This document shows positions 5,255-5,803 of a stretch of 5,803 nt of DNA, piece by piece. The stretch lies in NCBI GenBank assembly GCA_015062635.1, contig SUUF01000001.1, positions 48,864-54,666 on the forward strand. The letters run 5' to 3'. The notes under the pieces are model-generated. The model saw nothing but the letters and a program-made list of their open reading frames with translations, was not told where the DNA came from and searched no databases. This DNA comes from Coriobacteriaceae bacterium. Its GTDB lineage: Bacteria > Actinomycetota > Coriobacteriia > Coriobacteriales > Eggerthellaceae. A program made the translations under genes and the position numbers. Positions within the stretch are counted from its first letter, which is position 1; each line of letters starts with the position of its first letter.

Positions 5255-5803
5255 TCACTCGCCGCGCAGGTGGCGCTCCATCGCGTCGAACACCGCGCAG
5301 AAATCGTCGGCGGTCGTGCATTCCGAAAGCTGGCGGCGGGCGGCCGTCGCGCCGGGAATGCCCGCGACATACCACATGGCATCCTTGCGCATCTTCACGA
5401 TGCGGCGCCCATAGGCCTCCTCGAGCATGCGCGCATGGCGCCGCGCCATGGCCAGGCGCTCCTCGAACGTCGGAAGCGGCGGCTCCGGTTCGCCCGCGAG
5501 CGCCGCCGCGCACTGCGCGAACACCCAGGGGTTGCCGCGGGCCGCGCGCGCGACCATCACGGCATCGCAGCCGGTCTCGGCCATCAGCGACGCCGCATCG
5601 GCGCCGCGCTTCACGTCGCCGTTGCCCACGACGGGAATCGAAACCGCCTGCACCACCCGCGCGATGGTCGTCCGCTCGGACGCGCCCCGGTACATCTGCG
5701 CGGCATAGCGCCCATGCACGGTTATCGCCCACGCACCGGCGCCTTCCATGCGCCGCGCGAATTCGGGCGCGGTCTCGACGCCCTCCTCGTATCCGCGGCG
5801 GAA
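5255..5803 (-). CDS. tRNA-dihydrouridine synthase, DusB-like, C-terminal part (5' end beyond the window)
   Basis: The reading frame is open to the right edge and gives the last 182 residues. It begins FRRGYEEG, matching the K-x-R-x-G-(W/Y) strand of Dus proteins. ITVHGR (27-32) follows, then SIPVVGNGDV (55-64), which holds the flavin-binding GNGD. GCDAVMVARAARGNPWVF (78-95) is the FMN-phosphate loop, and MRKDAMWYVAGIPGA (138-152) belongs to the C-terminal tRNA-binding helical domain. These enzymes use FMN and NADPH to reduce specific uridines in tRNA to dihydrouridine. The catalytic cysteine region lies outside the window. An internal Met at 5749 is not the start, because the conserved sequence continues before it. 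In the phosphate loop an Ala stands where family members usually have Gly (ARAA against GRAA). The stop is TGA, 33 nt before hemW. Confidence 0.9.
   Translation of the reverse strand, partial: FRRGYEEGVETAPEFARRMEGAGAWAITVHGRYAAQMYRGASERTTIARVVQAVSIPVVGNGDVKRGADAASLMAETGCDAVMVARAARGNPWVFAQCAAALAGEPEPPLPTFEERLAMARRHARMLEEAYGRRIVKMRKDAMWYVAGIPGATAARRQLSECTTADDFCAVFDAMERHLRGE

Overview
The window holds four protein genes on a high-GC chromosome and one compact repeat array. The organism is probably a high-GC actinobacterium, most likely of the Coriobacteriia/Eggerthellaceae type. That is an inference from GC content, strong GC-ending codon bias and the style of the proteins; there is no rRNA or other marker to confirm it. 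I see no tRNA, rRNA, CRISPR array, integrase or transposase.

Layout, left to right. Positions 45-2873 (minus strand) encode a 942-residue membrane sensor. It has about seven N-terminal membrane helices, an external loop of about 190 residues, one more membrane helix, HAMP, a SpoIIE/RsbU-type PP2C phosphatase and a C-terminal RsbW-like HATPase. This is a one-protein version of a partner-switching input module. Positions 2874-3026 are a 153-bp divergent intergenic region with a candidate -10 box for each side. Positions 3027-3887 (plus strand) encode a 286-residue zinc-ribbon/DUF4190-like membrane protein with a low-complexity linker and an acidic coiled-coil tail. Positions 3888-4096 separate two convergent genes and contain, at 3976-4080, five exact-length 21-bp tandem units of which the middle one is inverted in register. 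Positions 4097-5221 (minus strand) encode HemW, a radical-SAM haem chaperone. A 33-nt gap separates it from the 3' part of a tRNA-dihydrouridine synthase gene (5255-5803, minus strand), which runs off the right edge; the two look like one operon.

How the genes relate. dus and hemW are housekeeping genes that probably share a transcript. The phosphatase and the zinc-ribbon protein are transcribed divergently from a short shared control region. Co-regulation is possible, but a functional link is not shown. The partners the phosphatase should act on (a STAS anti-anti-sigma protein and a sigma factor) are not in the window. The least explained part is the 21-bp repeat array. Very long open frames lie antisense to the phosphatase and the zinc-ribbon gene, but they are by-products of GC-rich codon use and are not annotated.
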